A program made the translations under genes and the position numbers. Below are positions 1-8,029 of a stretch of DNA of 64,000 bases, piece after piece (positions within the stretch are counted from its first letter, which is position 1; every line of letters starts with the position of its first letter). Below the pieces are notes generated by a model that worked only from the letters and a program-made list of their open reading frames with translations, was not told where the DNA came from and did not search any database. This stretch comes from Saprospiraceae bacterium (lineage in GTDB: Bacteria; Bacteroidota; Bacteroidia; Chitinophagales; Saprospiraceae): positions 62,001 through 126,000 of the forward strand of contig JAHDCU010000010.1 of assembly GCA_020629715.1 (NCBI GenBank), read 5' to 3'.

Positions 1-2
1 CT

Positions 3-641
3 GCTGACAAGAGTTTCAGGCTATTTACATGGCAGATTATAGCTGCTGAAAATGATTATCGATATTTTGGATTTTTACAAACCCAAAATGGCATGTTATT
101 CGAATTGAAAGATGATAAAGATAATCTAGACGATGTAGAATACTTGAGTTTAGGCCCTGAAGAGTGGTATGGGGTATTGTATTATGAAATCAAGGAATAT
201 AGTGTAGAGGGAATTAATCATTATTTACTTTTTGGTTATAATGGTCATTCGAAATATGAGAAAATTAAGATTGCCGAAGTTTTGACATTCATAGAGAATC
301 GACCAATATTCGGAACGGAGTCATTTAAAATACCTAAGGAAGGTTCTAGAGATGATGTACGAAATAGAATAAAGCTTAACTACAGTGTGGATGGTAATGT
401 CACATTGAATTATAATGAAGGGTTGGGTATCATTATGCACGATCACTTGATCCCTCGAATGGGACAATTTATTGGACAAGGTGAAACTATGGTACCTGAC
501 GGATCTTATGAAGGATACCGATTAGTGAATGGATTTTGGGTGTATAATGAAAAGATATTTGATCACATTTATAAGAATGCACCTGTGCCAGTACCAAGTA
601 TAAAAAAGGGAGAAAAGTCTATGTATAAGAGTAGAAATTAA
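3..641 (+). CDS. Conserved hypothetical protein, 5' end outside window
   Basis: The reading frame is open from the first full codon of the window (starting Ala-Asp-Lys-Ser-Phe), so the true start lies upstream; the Met at base 93 is probably internal. About 212 residues are visible. The sequence is rich in Tyr, Gly and Glu, with no membrane segment and no motif I can assign in the visible part. It ends in a basic tail (KKGEKSMYKSRN) and is followed immediately by a hairpin terminator, so it is the last gene of its transcript. I do not recognise the family; function unknown. Confidence 0.75.
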   Translation, partial: ADKSFRLFTWQIIAAENDYRYFGFLQTQNGMLFELKDDKDNLDDVEYLSLGPEEWYGVLYYEIKEYSVEGINHYLLFGYNGHSKYEKIKIAEVLTFIENRPIFGTESFKIPKEGSRDDVRNRIKLNYSVDGNVTLNYNEGLGIIMHDHLIPRMGQFIGQGETMVPDGSYEGYRLVNGFWVYNEKIFDHIYKNAPVPVPSIKKGEKSMYKSRN

Positions 642-671
642 AAACCTAATATTAATATTATATTAGGTTTT
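641..671. terminator. Hairpin terminator after the partial gene
   Basis: A perfect 12-bp inverted repeat (AAAACCTAATAT at 641-652 with its complement at 660-671) overlaps the stop codon of the first gene. It has A on one side and T on the other, so it could work in both directions. The AT-rich stem makes it weak. Confidence 0.6.
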
Positions 672-878
672 ATTGATATATGTAAATGTCGGTTATATTG
701 CAGTTTTGACCTATTTTCATTATTTTGTTAGGTTAGTGGAACATCAAAAGAATTATTCTCATGTGGGTTTGAGATCTAATAAAGTCTCACTATTAAGAAA
801 TAAATCATAAAAAAACTAGATTCGACATAGTGCTGATTTCAATTTTCTGTGTCATGTAGGTGAAGAGGACAAACGTAA

Positions 879-1772
879 GTGAGATTAATAACAATAATAG
901 TAATTATTTTCAGCTGTATTTACAGCGTTTTCAGTCAAGGTGTAGAGTATAGATTCTATACTGGTGCTACCTATTATCAAGGAGATTTATCGCCATTGCC
1001 CAATGCATTAAGCTTTTCTAAAGGGCATCTAGCCGTAGGTACAAGTGTAGGCTTGAGTGCAGGTCCATATGTAAGTTTTCAAACCAGATTATTATACGGA
1101 AAGATTTCAGGAGACGATGCTCAAGCTTCTAGTATCTGGCGTAAGAGAAGGAATTTGTCGTTTGAATCAGATCTTGTTGAGTGGGGAGTCACGACAGAGT
1201 TAAGTTTCAATTCAGTTTTTAAAAGACTCAATAAGTTTGGAATCAATCTGTATCTAGTTGGAGGAGTCAACTTATTTCATTTCAACCCTAAGGCTACTTG
1301 GCAAGGGAAAGAGTATAGATTGCAGCCTCTAGGTACAGAAGGTCAAAATTATCTACCTGGTAAAAGTAGATACTCTCTTACGGATGTAAGCATTACACAT
1401 GGCATTGGTGTTAAGTTTGATGTGGCAAGTAATATTGTTATGGGGGTAGAAGTAGCACCACGTAGAACGTTTACGGATTACATCGATGACGTTAGCGGTA
1501 CGTATGTATCCTACAACGAATTACTAGAAAATCAAGGTGAGATAGCTGCTAATTTAGCTAATAGAACAGGTGAGTATCTTGGGTCAAACCCAGTAAATGT
1601 TTCTACCGGTACTATCAGAGGCGATTCATCAGACAATGACTGGTATTTATTTACAGGTTTATTTGTAGGCTATAAAATAGGAACTCCTACATTACCTAAA
1701 TACGGAATTCTTACGCCAGCAACAAAGGGATCTAAAACATTCGAGGCTGACGGTTCAGAAATCAAGCAATAG
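879..1772 (+). CDS. PorG/DUF6089-like outer membrane beta-barrel protein
   Basis: The protein has 297 residues and an N-terminal signal peptide (about residues 1-19, cleavage after VFSQ). The mature part starts with a strand containing YYQGDLSP, the type of N-terminal Gly-Asp-Leu motif seen in the DUF6089/PorG family, followed by alternating hydrophobic strands with Gly and aromatic residues typical of a small beta-barrel. PorG-family proteins are outer membrane partners of the type IX secretion machinery. The start chosen is GTG at 879, placed just before the signal peptide and preceded by GAAGAGGA at 862-869. Family assignment is by pattern, so a generic outer membrane barrel is the alternative. 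Confidence 0.6.
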   Translation: MRLITIIVIIFSCIYSVFSQGVEYRFYTGATYYQGDLSPLPNALSFSKGHLAVGTSVGLSAGPYVSFQTRLLYGKISGDDAQASSIWRKRRNLSFESDLVEWGVTTELSFNSVFKRLNKFGINLYLVGGVNLFHFNPKATWQGKEYRLQPLGTEGQNYLPGKSRYSLTDVSITHGIGVKFDVASNIVMGVEVAPRRTFTDYIDDVSGTYVSYNELLENQGEIAANLANRTGEYLGSNPVNVSTGTIRGDSSDNDWYLFTGLFVGYKIGTPTLPKYGILTPATKGSKTFEADGSEIKQ

Positions 1773-2118
1773 ACTTTGATTCAATCTCTAACGAGTTTAG
1801 CATTTTACAGTATTGTAAATAATTCAATTCCCTTCCAGTTATTAATACCTGGACGATTATCTAAGTTATAGTCTTTAATGTCTGTCTGCTGATAGTTATC
1901 TTGTTAGAATAATCTGATTTCCCAACATGTATTAATTTGATGATGGAATCTATAAATAATATAATCCATTTAAATTTCAGGTTTGTTATAGGACGAATAG
2001 CCACGTCCAGCTAAGAACAAAAAGAGATATGGAATTTGACTAAATGGACGAAGGTAAATCTTAGAAAAAGAGAAGCCTACTGGATATAAATCGATCTATA
2101 AAAAAAATTGAACTGGAT
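1773..2118. other. Intergenic stretch with no recognised feature
   Basis: About 350 bases between the PorG-like gene and the terminator of tRNA-Glu. I see no convincing open reading frame, RNA gene or repeat in it. Confidence 0.5.
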
Positions 2119-2153
2119 AAAAAAAGACCCTCAACAAATAAATGTTGAAGGTC
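2119..2153 (-). terminator. Terminator of tRNA-Glu
   Basis: Read on the minus strand, a stem built from GACCTTCAACA and TGTTGAGGGTC with a 6-base loop is followed by a run of seven T, 13 bases past the 3' end of tRNA-Glu. Confidence 0.75.
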
Positions 2154-2165
2154 TAGTGCTATTTG

Positions 2166-2237
2166 CAGCCCGTAGGGGAATCGAACCCCTCTTACCAGGA
2201 TGAAAACCTGGCGTCCTAGCCGATAGACGAACGGGCC
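2166..2237 (-). tRNA. tRNA-Glu (anticodon TTC)
   Basis: The minus strand folds into a full cloverleaf: acceptor GGCCCGT with ACGGGCT, anticodon stem CCAGG/CCTGG closing the loop TTTTCAT (anticodon TTC), and T arm GAGGGGTTCGATTCCCCT. CCA is not encoded. It decodes GAA/GAG. A TAnnTTTG box lies about 110 bases upstream and a strong terminator follows. Confidence 0.95.
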
Positions 2238-2348
2238 ATCGAAATTTAAAATGAATATCTTCATTTTAAACCAGATTTTCCGAGTTCATCATCAGGTGGA
2301 CTTTCAAAATTCAGGGTGTCAACTAGCTGCTTTTCTTTCAAAGCACCG

Positions 2349-2356
2349 CAAAGATA
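2349..2356 (-). promoter_or_regulatory. Putative -7 box (TATCTTTG) upstream of tRNA-Glu
   Basis: The minus strand reads TATCTTTG, an exact match to the Bacteroidota -7 consensus TAnnTTTG. It is the nearest such box upstream of tRNA-Glu and would give a leader of roughly 105 bases. I found no clear -33 TTG at the right distance. Confidence 0.4.
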
Positions 2357-2406
2357 TTATCTTTTATCTAACTGAAAAATATTTAAGAAAAATAAGTTAT
2401 ACTTTT

Positions 2407-4797
2407 TTAGTGTTTGATAAAGTTTTGGCTCGAAACTACCGTACTTGAGCTATCTTTTATTTCTAATGTATAATTTCCTGGGATAAGCATATCTATTTCT
2501 AGTTGCACTCCACTTTTGACTTTTAGGTATTGAGTGACTAGTCTTCCTTGATTATCCCATATACAAATATCAGCTGAGATAAAAGGGTGCTCAATATGTA
2601 TAAATTCGCGAGCGGGATTCGGACTTATGGAAAAATCAATGACATTTTGCTCTGTAACTGATGTAGGCTCACCTTCGGTTACTAAAAAAGCATCAAATGC
2701 TGCTTCTACCAAGTGCCCTGGATCGTCATCCGCAGCCTCTAAAATAAGTTGCATGCTATCTGTAATCGTCATGTAATCGGAGATCATGAAGCTTGATTTT
2801 TCATTCCAAGATCCGGTAGACTCGGTTATTTCTTCAAGTATTTCTGTCTGAACACCATTAGTAATACTTATTCGGAAGTAGTCATTTGGTGCTGCACCTT
2901 GGCCACCGTCATTGAAAAATCTAGTGTAGTATTCTACAACAGGAAAGGAGTAAGAACTCAAATCCATAACATCAGATATCAAAGTTACCGTCCCATCATC
3001 AATATCGTCATTTCCAGCGCCGCCACCAGCATTTCCGGTGATGTAACATTCGTTTCCTATATCTCCATCAATGTCCGCAAAAGTATTAGATTCTTGACCC
3101 TGGAATGTAGTACCTACAGGGACTCCTCGTTCCCAAAAACCAGTAGAGCCGGTGTCATTACCTCTTGTCCAGCCTAAGTCAAAAATAAAGTCATCTTGAT
3201 ACCCTGGTGTAAGTTCAATGATTATTTCTCCAACTTCAAATATATCTATACTCTCAACTGACTGTAGATAGCCCCATTTACCTGCTACTACTTCATATTG
3301 ATTGGCGAATATATTCCCAGCACCTATCCCATTTTCATCTGTACTTAGTAGTACATCATTAACTTCATTAGTCAAAGAAACAAATGCATTCGGTAATACT
3401 TCTCCAGTAGTAGCATCTATCGTTTTTACACTAATGCTTAATTCTAGTTTTTTAGTTAATTCTACATTAAGAGTAGTTACACCTCCATTATCTAGGTTAG
3501 TGCTTAGCGTCAGTATTTCATACTCAGGATGGCTGAATACAACATTTTTAAAGGTCGCTTCTGTAGGATCTAGTGTTACACCTAGCTTGTAATCACCAGC
3601 AGCGTCAGTGTTACCTTCATTAGCTCTGGCATTTAGAATTTCTACCTGAACACCACTTATTGGGATACCAGTACCTTGTTCTATCGCTTTTCCTTCAAGT
3701 CGGGATGCTCTAGTATATGTGGGTTTGAGGACATAAAGCCCAGAGTTGATATCACTTGCTATTATATTACCTGATGGCAACCATGGATATACTCCCCAGC
3801 AGCCACTAAATCCACCATCATTGCCTAGGAATGTATCATATGATCCTACTTTGATCATGTTGCTTGGATCAGATACATCTGTAATCACCACTCCGTCAGT
3901 ATACCAAGATGTGACTAAGTAATCGTCGATGAAGTGAGTATTATGTGGAATAACTCCTCTATTTTTTGTTTCTATAGGTTGAAAACTATCGATTTTCTTA
4001 GGATCCATAAGATCACTTAAATCGAAAGCATCTACAAAAGCATTACCTCTCTCATCAGTAGTGAACACTGTGGTCTGATCGTCCGATAACCAGGCATTAT
4101 GAGTAAAGTCCAAGCTAGTAGGAGCATTGCTTACAAATGTGGGGTTAGATCTATCGCTGATATCGTAAATGGTAATAGTTCCTCGATATATTTCTGAGCA
4201 ATACATAAGGTTATCTTTCACATATACATCATGAGAATAGTGCTCATCCTCAATACCTACCACGATTGGCTCTTTAGGGTCTGTGTTCAGATCTAGTATG
4301 ATAATACCACCTTCTCCTATAGTACCACAGCCTGCTAAATAGCAATATCCTGATTCATCTATGTAGAGATTGTGACAGGTTGCCAGTTGACCACTAATTG
4401 AATTGAAATCTATAAATGGTTTCCAAAAGGTATGAGTAATCAGCTCTGGTGCACCATTGAGATCAATGATCAAAAGACCATCTGTAGAACCACCTTGATC
4501 AGTCGTGACATAAGCATGATTATTAAAAGTTTTGATATCCCTCCAAGTGGTAAATGCACCAGGGATTGATGCTCTTTCTATCGGATTGCTCGGATCTTCT
4601 AAGGAGTAAACTTTTGTGGTGTTTTGAGTGCCCATGATGGCATATTCGATACCATTTTGATCCACATAGCCCCATATATCATTACTTGCTTCATTGACCG
4701 AAACATTAGCCAGTAATTCTAAGTTGAAATTTTCTTGGGAATAAACATTAAGACATAATAAAATTAAGATTGGGGCAAATAAATTGCGCAATTTCAT
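2407..4797 (-). CDS. Secreted choice-of-anchor B family protein with T9SS sorting domain
   Basis: A 796-residue secreted protein. Residues 1-20 are a signal peptide. Residues about 25-370 contain repeated LVIVP-type blades (for example TKVYSLEDPSNPIERASIPG and VYDISDRSNPTFVS-like segments) as in the choice-of-anchor B beta-propeller. Residues about 375-540 hold two carboxypeptidase-regulatory-like (CarboxypepD_reg) segments, each starting with a G..I..TG or DATTGE pattern. Residues about 550-710 look like a jelly-roll domain with FADIDGDIGNE. The last about 75 residues (ISPNPAREFIHIEHP to the end) are a type A T9SS sorting domain, so it should be exported through T9SS and anchored at the cell surface. 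Its biological role is unknown. Confidence 0.85.
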   Translation of the reverse strand: MKLRNLFAPILILLCLNVYSQENFNLELLANVSVNEASNDIWGYVDQNGIEYAIMGTQNTTKVYSLEDPSNPIERASIPGAFTTWRDIKTFNNHAYVTTDQGGSTDGLLIIDLNGAPELITHTFWKPFIDFNSISGQLATCHNLYIDESGYCYLAGCGTIGEGGIIILDLNTDPKEPIVVGIEDEHYSHDVYVKDNLMYCSEIYRGTITIYDISDRSNPTFVSNAPTSLDFTHNAWLSDDQTTVFTTDERGNAFVDAFDLSDLMDPKKIDSFQPIETKNRGVIPHNTHFIDDYLVTSWYTDGVVITDVSDPSNMIKVGSYDTFLGNDGGFSGCWGVYPWLPSGNIIASDINSGLYVLKPTYTRASRLEGKAIEQGTGIPISGVQVEILNARANEGNTDAAGDYKLGVTLDPTEATFKNVVFSHPEYEILTLSTNLDNGGVTTLNVELTKKLELSISVKTIDATTGEVLPNAFVSLTNEVNDVLLSTDENGIGAGNIFANQYEVVAGKWGYLQSVESIDIFEVGEIIIELTPGYQDDFIFDLGWTRGNDTGSTGFWERGVPVGTTFQGQESNTFADIDGDIGNECYITGNAGGGAGNDDIDDGTVTLISDVMDLSSYSFPVVEYYTRFFNDGGQGAAPNDYFRISITNGVQTEILEEITESTGSWNEKSSFMISDYMTITDSMQLILEAADDDPGHLVEAAFDAFLVTEGEPTSVTEQNVIDFSISPNPAREFIHIEHPFISADICIWDNQGRLVTQYLKVKSGVQLEIDMLIPGNYTLEIKDSSSTVVSSQNFIKH

Positions 4798-4890
4798 ATC
4801 AAATAGATTTATAATACATCAATGGCTCTAAGGTAATATATATTTAGTTAAAGCATATGCGCATTATGTGCCCGAGTAGACATTAAGAAT

Positions 4891-5802
4891 CTAATTCATA
4901 GTATTTATTCTAGAAGATATGAAATTTAAAATTTGATTGTATTTTGTTGATGAGAAATAGTTCCATTCACCTTGATTTCTAAACCAAGTCATTTGACGTT
5001 TTGCATATCGTCTAGAATTCCTCTTGATGAGCTCGATGGCTTCCTCTAGTGTATTTTTACCCGCTAAATGGTGAAATATTTCTTTATAGCCAACGGTGTC
5101 AAGCGCTCGACTACCTATGTAAGGTCTAAGTGATTCTACTTCTTTAACAAGTCCTTGAGATATCATGCGGTCTACTCTCATATTGATACGATCGTATAAG
5201 TTCGATCTATCCATTTCTAGACAAATGGGTATTATTTTAAAATCTCTATAGGCTTTAGGCTTCCATTCTTTGTCTTGAGATGACTGTAATATCTCTATGG
5301 CTCTGATCAAGCGACGCGGATTATTGAGATCAGTTTGCTCATATTTTTCAAGAGAAGCTTCTTTCAATATTTTTTGTAATTCGAGTATTCCTTGCTCCTT
5401 CAGTATTTTTTCTAATTGATTTCGTAGACCTTCATCAACACCTACTGAAGAGTTGAGTCCCTCTATGACAGCTTTGATATAAAGTCCTGTGCCTCCGCAC
5501 AAAATGGCTGTCTGATTATAATTGAATATGTGGTCTAAAGCTCTTAATGCAAGGAATTCATACTCCGCGGCTGTTATCGGGTTTTGTATAGAGTGGCTAT
5601 GGACAAGATGATGTTTTATTTCTGTTCGTTCTTCTTGGTTCGGTTTTGCAGTACCTATGAACATTTCTTTGTATAATTGACGACTGTCAGCACCTACGAT
5701 ATCTGTCTCGAAGTGTCTCGCAAGTTTCATGGCTATAGAGGATTTTCCAATACCAGTGGGACCTGCAATGATGATGAGATATTTAGCTTTTGATACTGAC
5801 AT
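4891..5802 (-). CDS. miaA: tRNA dimethylallyltransferase MiaA
   Basis: MiaA transfers a dimethylallyl group from DMAPP to N6 of adenosine-37 in tRNAs that read codons beginning with U. The 303-residue protein matches the family length. It shows the P-loop GPTGIGKS (about residues 13-20), the substrate motif GADSRQLY, AILCGGTGLYIKA, and the tRNA-binding C-terminal region with KRNSRRYAKRQMTWFRNQ. It stands alone on the minus strand, divergent from the acyltransferase gene, with about 70 bases between the two starts. Confidence 0.97.
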   Translation of the reverse strand: MSVSKAKYLIIIAGPTGIGKSSIAMKLARHFETDIVGADSRQLYKEMFIGTAKPNQEERTEIKHHLVHSHSIQNPITAAEYEFLALRALDHIFNYNQTAILCGGTGLYIKAVIEGLNSSVGVDEGLRNQLEKILKEQGILELQKILKEASLEKYEQTDLNNPRRLIRAIEILQSSQDKEWKPKAYRDFKIIPICLEMDRSNLYDRINMRVDRMISQGLVKEVESLRPYIGSRALDTVGYKEIFHHLAGKNTLEEAIELIKRNSRRYAKRQMTWFRNQGEWNYFSSTKYNQILNFISSRINTMN

Positions 5803-5871
5803 CTACTGATATAATCATGATAGGATAAAAACAGCTTTTTACAAAGAATACTAAAGTTACTAAAGAGAATT

Positions 5872-6996
5872 ATGCTTTATAGATTTTTAAGGTTTTTAGC
5901 AAGATTGGCTCTTGGCGGATGGTATCGACAGATTCGATACTCAGGAATAGAACATCTCAAAAGTGATCGCCCTACCTTGATTGCTTGTAATCATCCAAGT
6001 GGATTTACAGAGCCTATTGTGCTGGGGTGCTTGTTTGACTTACCCGTACACTTTTTAGTCAGAGGAGATATGTTTGAGAAGAAATGGCTGAGGTGGCTTT
6101 TGATTTCGACCAATCAGATTCCTATCTTTAGATTTAGAGATGGATTTAAAGGGCTTAGGGACAATCACAAGCATATGCAATATGTTCGAGAAAAACTACG
6201 CCAAGGAGAACGTATTATCATTTTTATAGAAGGAAGTACTAATTTGAGTCATCGATTGCGTCCATTACAAAAGGGATTAGCACGTATTGCCAAAGATACT
6301 TTACAGGAAAATCCCGAGTTGCTGATTGATGTACTTCCAGTTGGAATTAACTTTATTGATTCAAATAGATTAAGGTCTGACGTCCTAGTTGGTATAGGAG
6401 AGCCTATAACATTGGATGCACAGTTTTTAGAAGGGAATCATAAAGAAAACATGAAAGAGTTGACAGAGAATATAGCTGTCCACATGAGAAAGCACATCAT
6501 ACATCTAGATGACATAGAGTCTGAATCAATATTAAAGAAAGAGCTTATACCTGTTGAAAATGAATACAACGATCCTTCTTGGGGGCTCTGGAAAGAAGAT
6601 CGTGTGATGTTGGATAAATCCATTAAAATTGCAGATAGAATCAATAAAGGAGAGCAATCAGTTGAGCGGAAGTTGAGTCTAGGATCATTACATTATGTGA
6701 AGTCATTCTTACTCTTTCCTTTTTTTATCATTGGAGTTATAGTTTATGGTATTCCACTGATGATCATTAAGCTATTTATTGATAAAAAAGTCAAAAAGCC
6801 TGTATTTTATTCTAGTCTAGGCATTGGTTTTGGAGTGTTTGTGGGTTTATTGTATTTTATCATTTTATGCATAGTTGCCCTATATTTTGGTAAGCTTCAT
6901 TTTCTTATTCTTTTATTGCCTATATGGATGCTAAGTCTCTGGTTTAGCGATCTTTGGATGAAAAATAGGTTAATCAAAACATATCAAGAGTTATGA
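5872..6996 (+). CDS. PlsC-like lysophospholipid acyltransferase family protein
   Basis: The 374-residue protein has an N-terminal acyltransferase domain: ACNHPSGFTEPIVLG (residues about 38-52) is block I, with the His followed by Glu in an HX5E arrangement instead of classic HX4D; IPIFR is block II, IIIFIEGSTN is block III and VLPVGINF is block IV. Two to three hydrophobic membrane segments follow from about residue 270 to 360. Such enzymes acylate glycerol-phosphate or other lipids at the inner membrane. The downstream isoaspartyl peptidase gene overlaps its stop by four bases (ATGA), so the two are translationally coupled. The exact lipid substrate cannot be read from the sequence. Confidence 0.85.
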   Translation: MLYRFLRFLARLALGGWYRQIRYSGIEHLKSDRPTLIACNHPSGFTEPIVLGCLFDLPVHFLVRGDMFEKKWLRWLLISTNQIPIFRFRDGFKGLRDNHKHMQYVREKLRQGERIIIFIEGSTNLSHRLRPLQKGLARIAKDTLQENPELLIDVLPVGINFIDSNRLRSDVLVGIGEPITLDAQFLEGNHKENMKELTENIAVHMRKHIIHLDDIESESILKKELIPVENEYNDPSWGLWKEDRVMLDKSIKIADRINKGEQSVERKLSLGSLHYVKSFLLFPFFIIGVIVYGIPLMIIKLFIDKKVKKPVFYSSLGIGFGVFVGLLYFIILCIVALYFGKLHFLILLLPIWMLSLWFSDLWMKNRLIKTYQEL

Positions 6997-8021
6997 TCAG
7001 AATGGTACTATTTATAATTACCCTGCTTCTAATGGGAGCCTGTAAGGAGGCTAATCAACAAAAAAGTCATCATCCAAGCAATGATGATCAATTCCCTATG
7101 TATGCAATGGTTATTCACGGTGGTGCTGGCACTATTTTAAAGAAAAATATGACTGATGAAAAGGAGAAAGCATATACCAATGCGCTAAACGAAGCTCTTT
7201 CAATAGGAGAAAAAATATTGAAAAATGGTGGAACTAGCGCCGATGCAGTTGAGAAAACGATCAATTATTTAGAAAATTCACCTTTATTTAATGCAGGAAA
7301 AGGAGCTGTATTTACACATCATGAGACTAACGAACTAGATGCATCACTTATGTATGGAAATGACCTCAGTGCAGGGGCAGTAGGTGGTGTAAATACTATC
7401 AAAAATCCTATCTCAGCTGCTCGTACTGTTTTGGAAAAATCAGAACACGTATTCATGGTTGGTAAGGGTGCAGAAGAATTTGCGAGTCTGCATGATATCG
7501 AAATGGTTGATCCATCTTACTTCTATACAGAAAGAAGGTATAAATCCTTGAAGAGAATCAAAGATCAAGAATCAACAGAACTATCCGAAAGTGATGATGT
7601 GAATAAAAAGCACGGTACTGTAGGTGCTGTTGCTCTTGACCTACAGGGCAATATAGTCGCGGGTACCTCTACCGGAGGAATGACGAATAAAAAATATAAT
7701 AGAATAGGGGATAGCCCAATTATAGGAGCTGGTACTTATGCCAATAATAAAACTTGTGGAGTCTCTTGTACAGGACATGGAGAATTCTTTATTAGGTATG
7801 CCGTTGCTCATGCTATCTCTAGTGCTATGGAATATGGAAATATGAACGTGCAAGAAGCAGGTGATCTAGTGATTAATCAACAGCTAGTAGAGGCCGGAGG
7901 TACAGGAGGTGCCATAATATTGGATCAAAATGGTAATATTGCTATGCCCTTTAATACCGAAGGAATGTATCGTGGATATGTAAATCCTCACGATAGAGTA
8001 ATTAAAATTTACAAAGACTAA
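6993..8021 (+). CDS. iaaA: Isoaspartyl peptidase/L-asparaginase, lipoprotein form
   Basis: This is an Ntn-hydrolase of the plant-type asparaginase family, which cleaves isoaspartyl dipeptides and asparagine after autocleavage into two subunits. It shows MVIHGGAGTI near the N-terminus, GKGAVFT, and the autocleavage site KHGTVGAVALD, with the nucleophile Thr at about residue 209, followed by GTSTGGMTNK and GTGGAI. The N-terminus has a hydrophobic stretch ending LLMGAC, a lipobox, so the enzyme is probably a lipoprotein in the periplasm. Its start overlaps the acyltransferase stop, and yfhO-like follows 8 bases later; the three form one operon. Confidence 0.92.
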   Translation: MIRMVLFIITLLLMGACKEANQQKSHHPSNDDQFPMYAMVIHGGAGTILKKNMTDEKEKAYTNALNEALSIGEKILKNGGTSADAVEKTINYLENSPLFNAGKGAVFTHHETNELDASLMYGNDLSAGAVGGVNTIKNPISAARTVLEKSEHVFMVGKGAEEFASLHDIEMVDPSYFYTERRYKSLKRIKDQESTELSESDDVNKKHGTVGAVALDLQGNIVAGTSTGGMTNKKYNRIGDSPIIGAGTYANNKTCGVSCTGHGEFFIRYAVAHAISSAMEYGNMNVQEAGDLVINQQLVEAGGTGGAIILDQNGNIAMPFNTEGMYRGYVNPHDRVIKIYKD

Positions 8022-8029
8022 TACAAAAG

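Noticed and set aside
2251-2448. Plus-strand open frame of 65 codons beside tRNA-Glu
   Set aside because: No protein-like features, it overlaps the end of the secreted protein gene on the other strand and the tRNA promoter.
5872-6996. Acyltransferase with missing HX4D aspartate as an inactive enzyme
   Set aside because: An acidic residue is present one position later (HX5E), and Bacteroidota relatives, as I recall, commonly use HX5D; all other blocks are intact.
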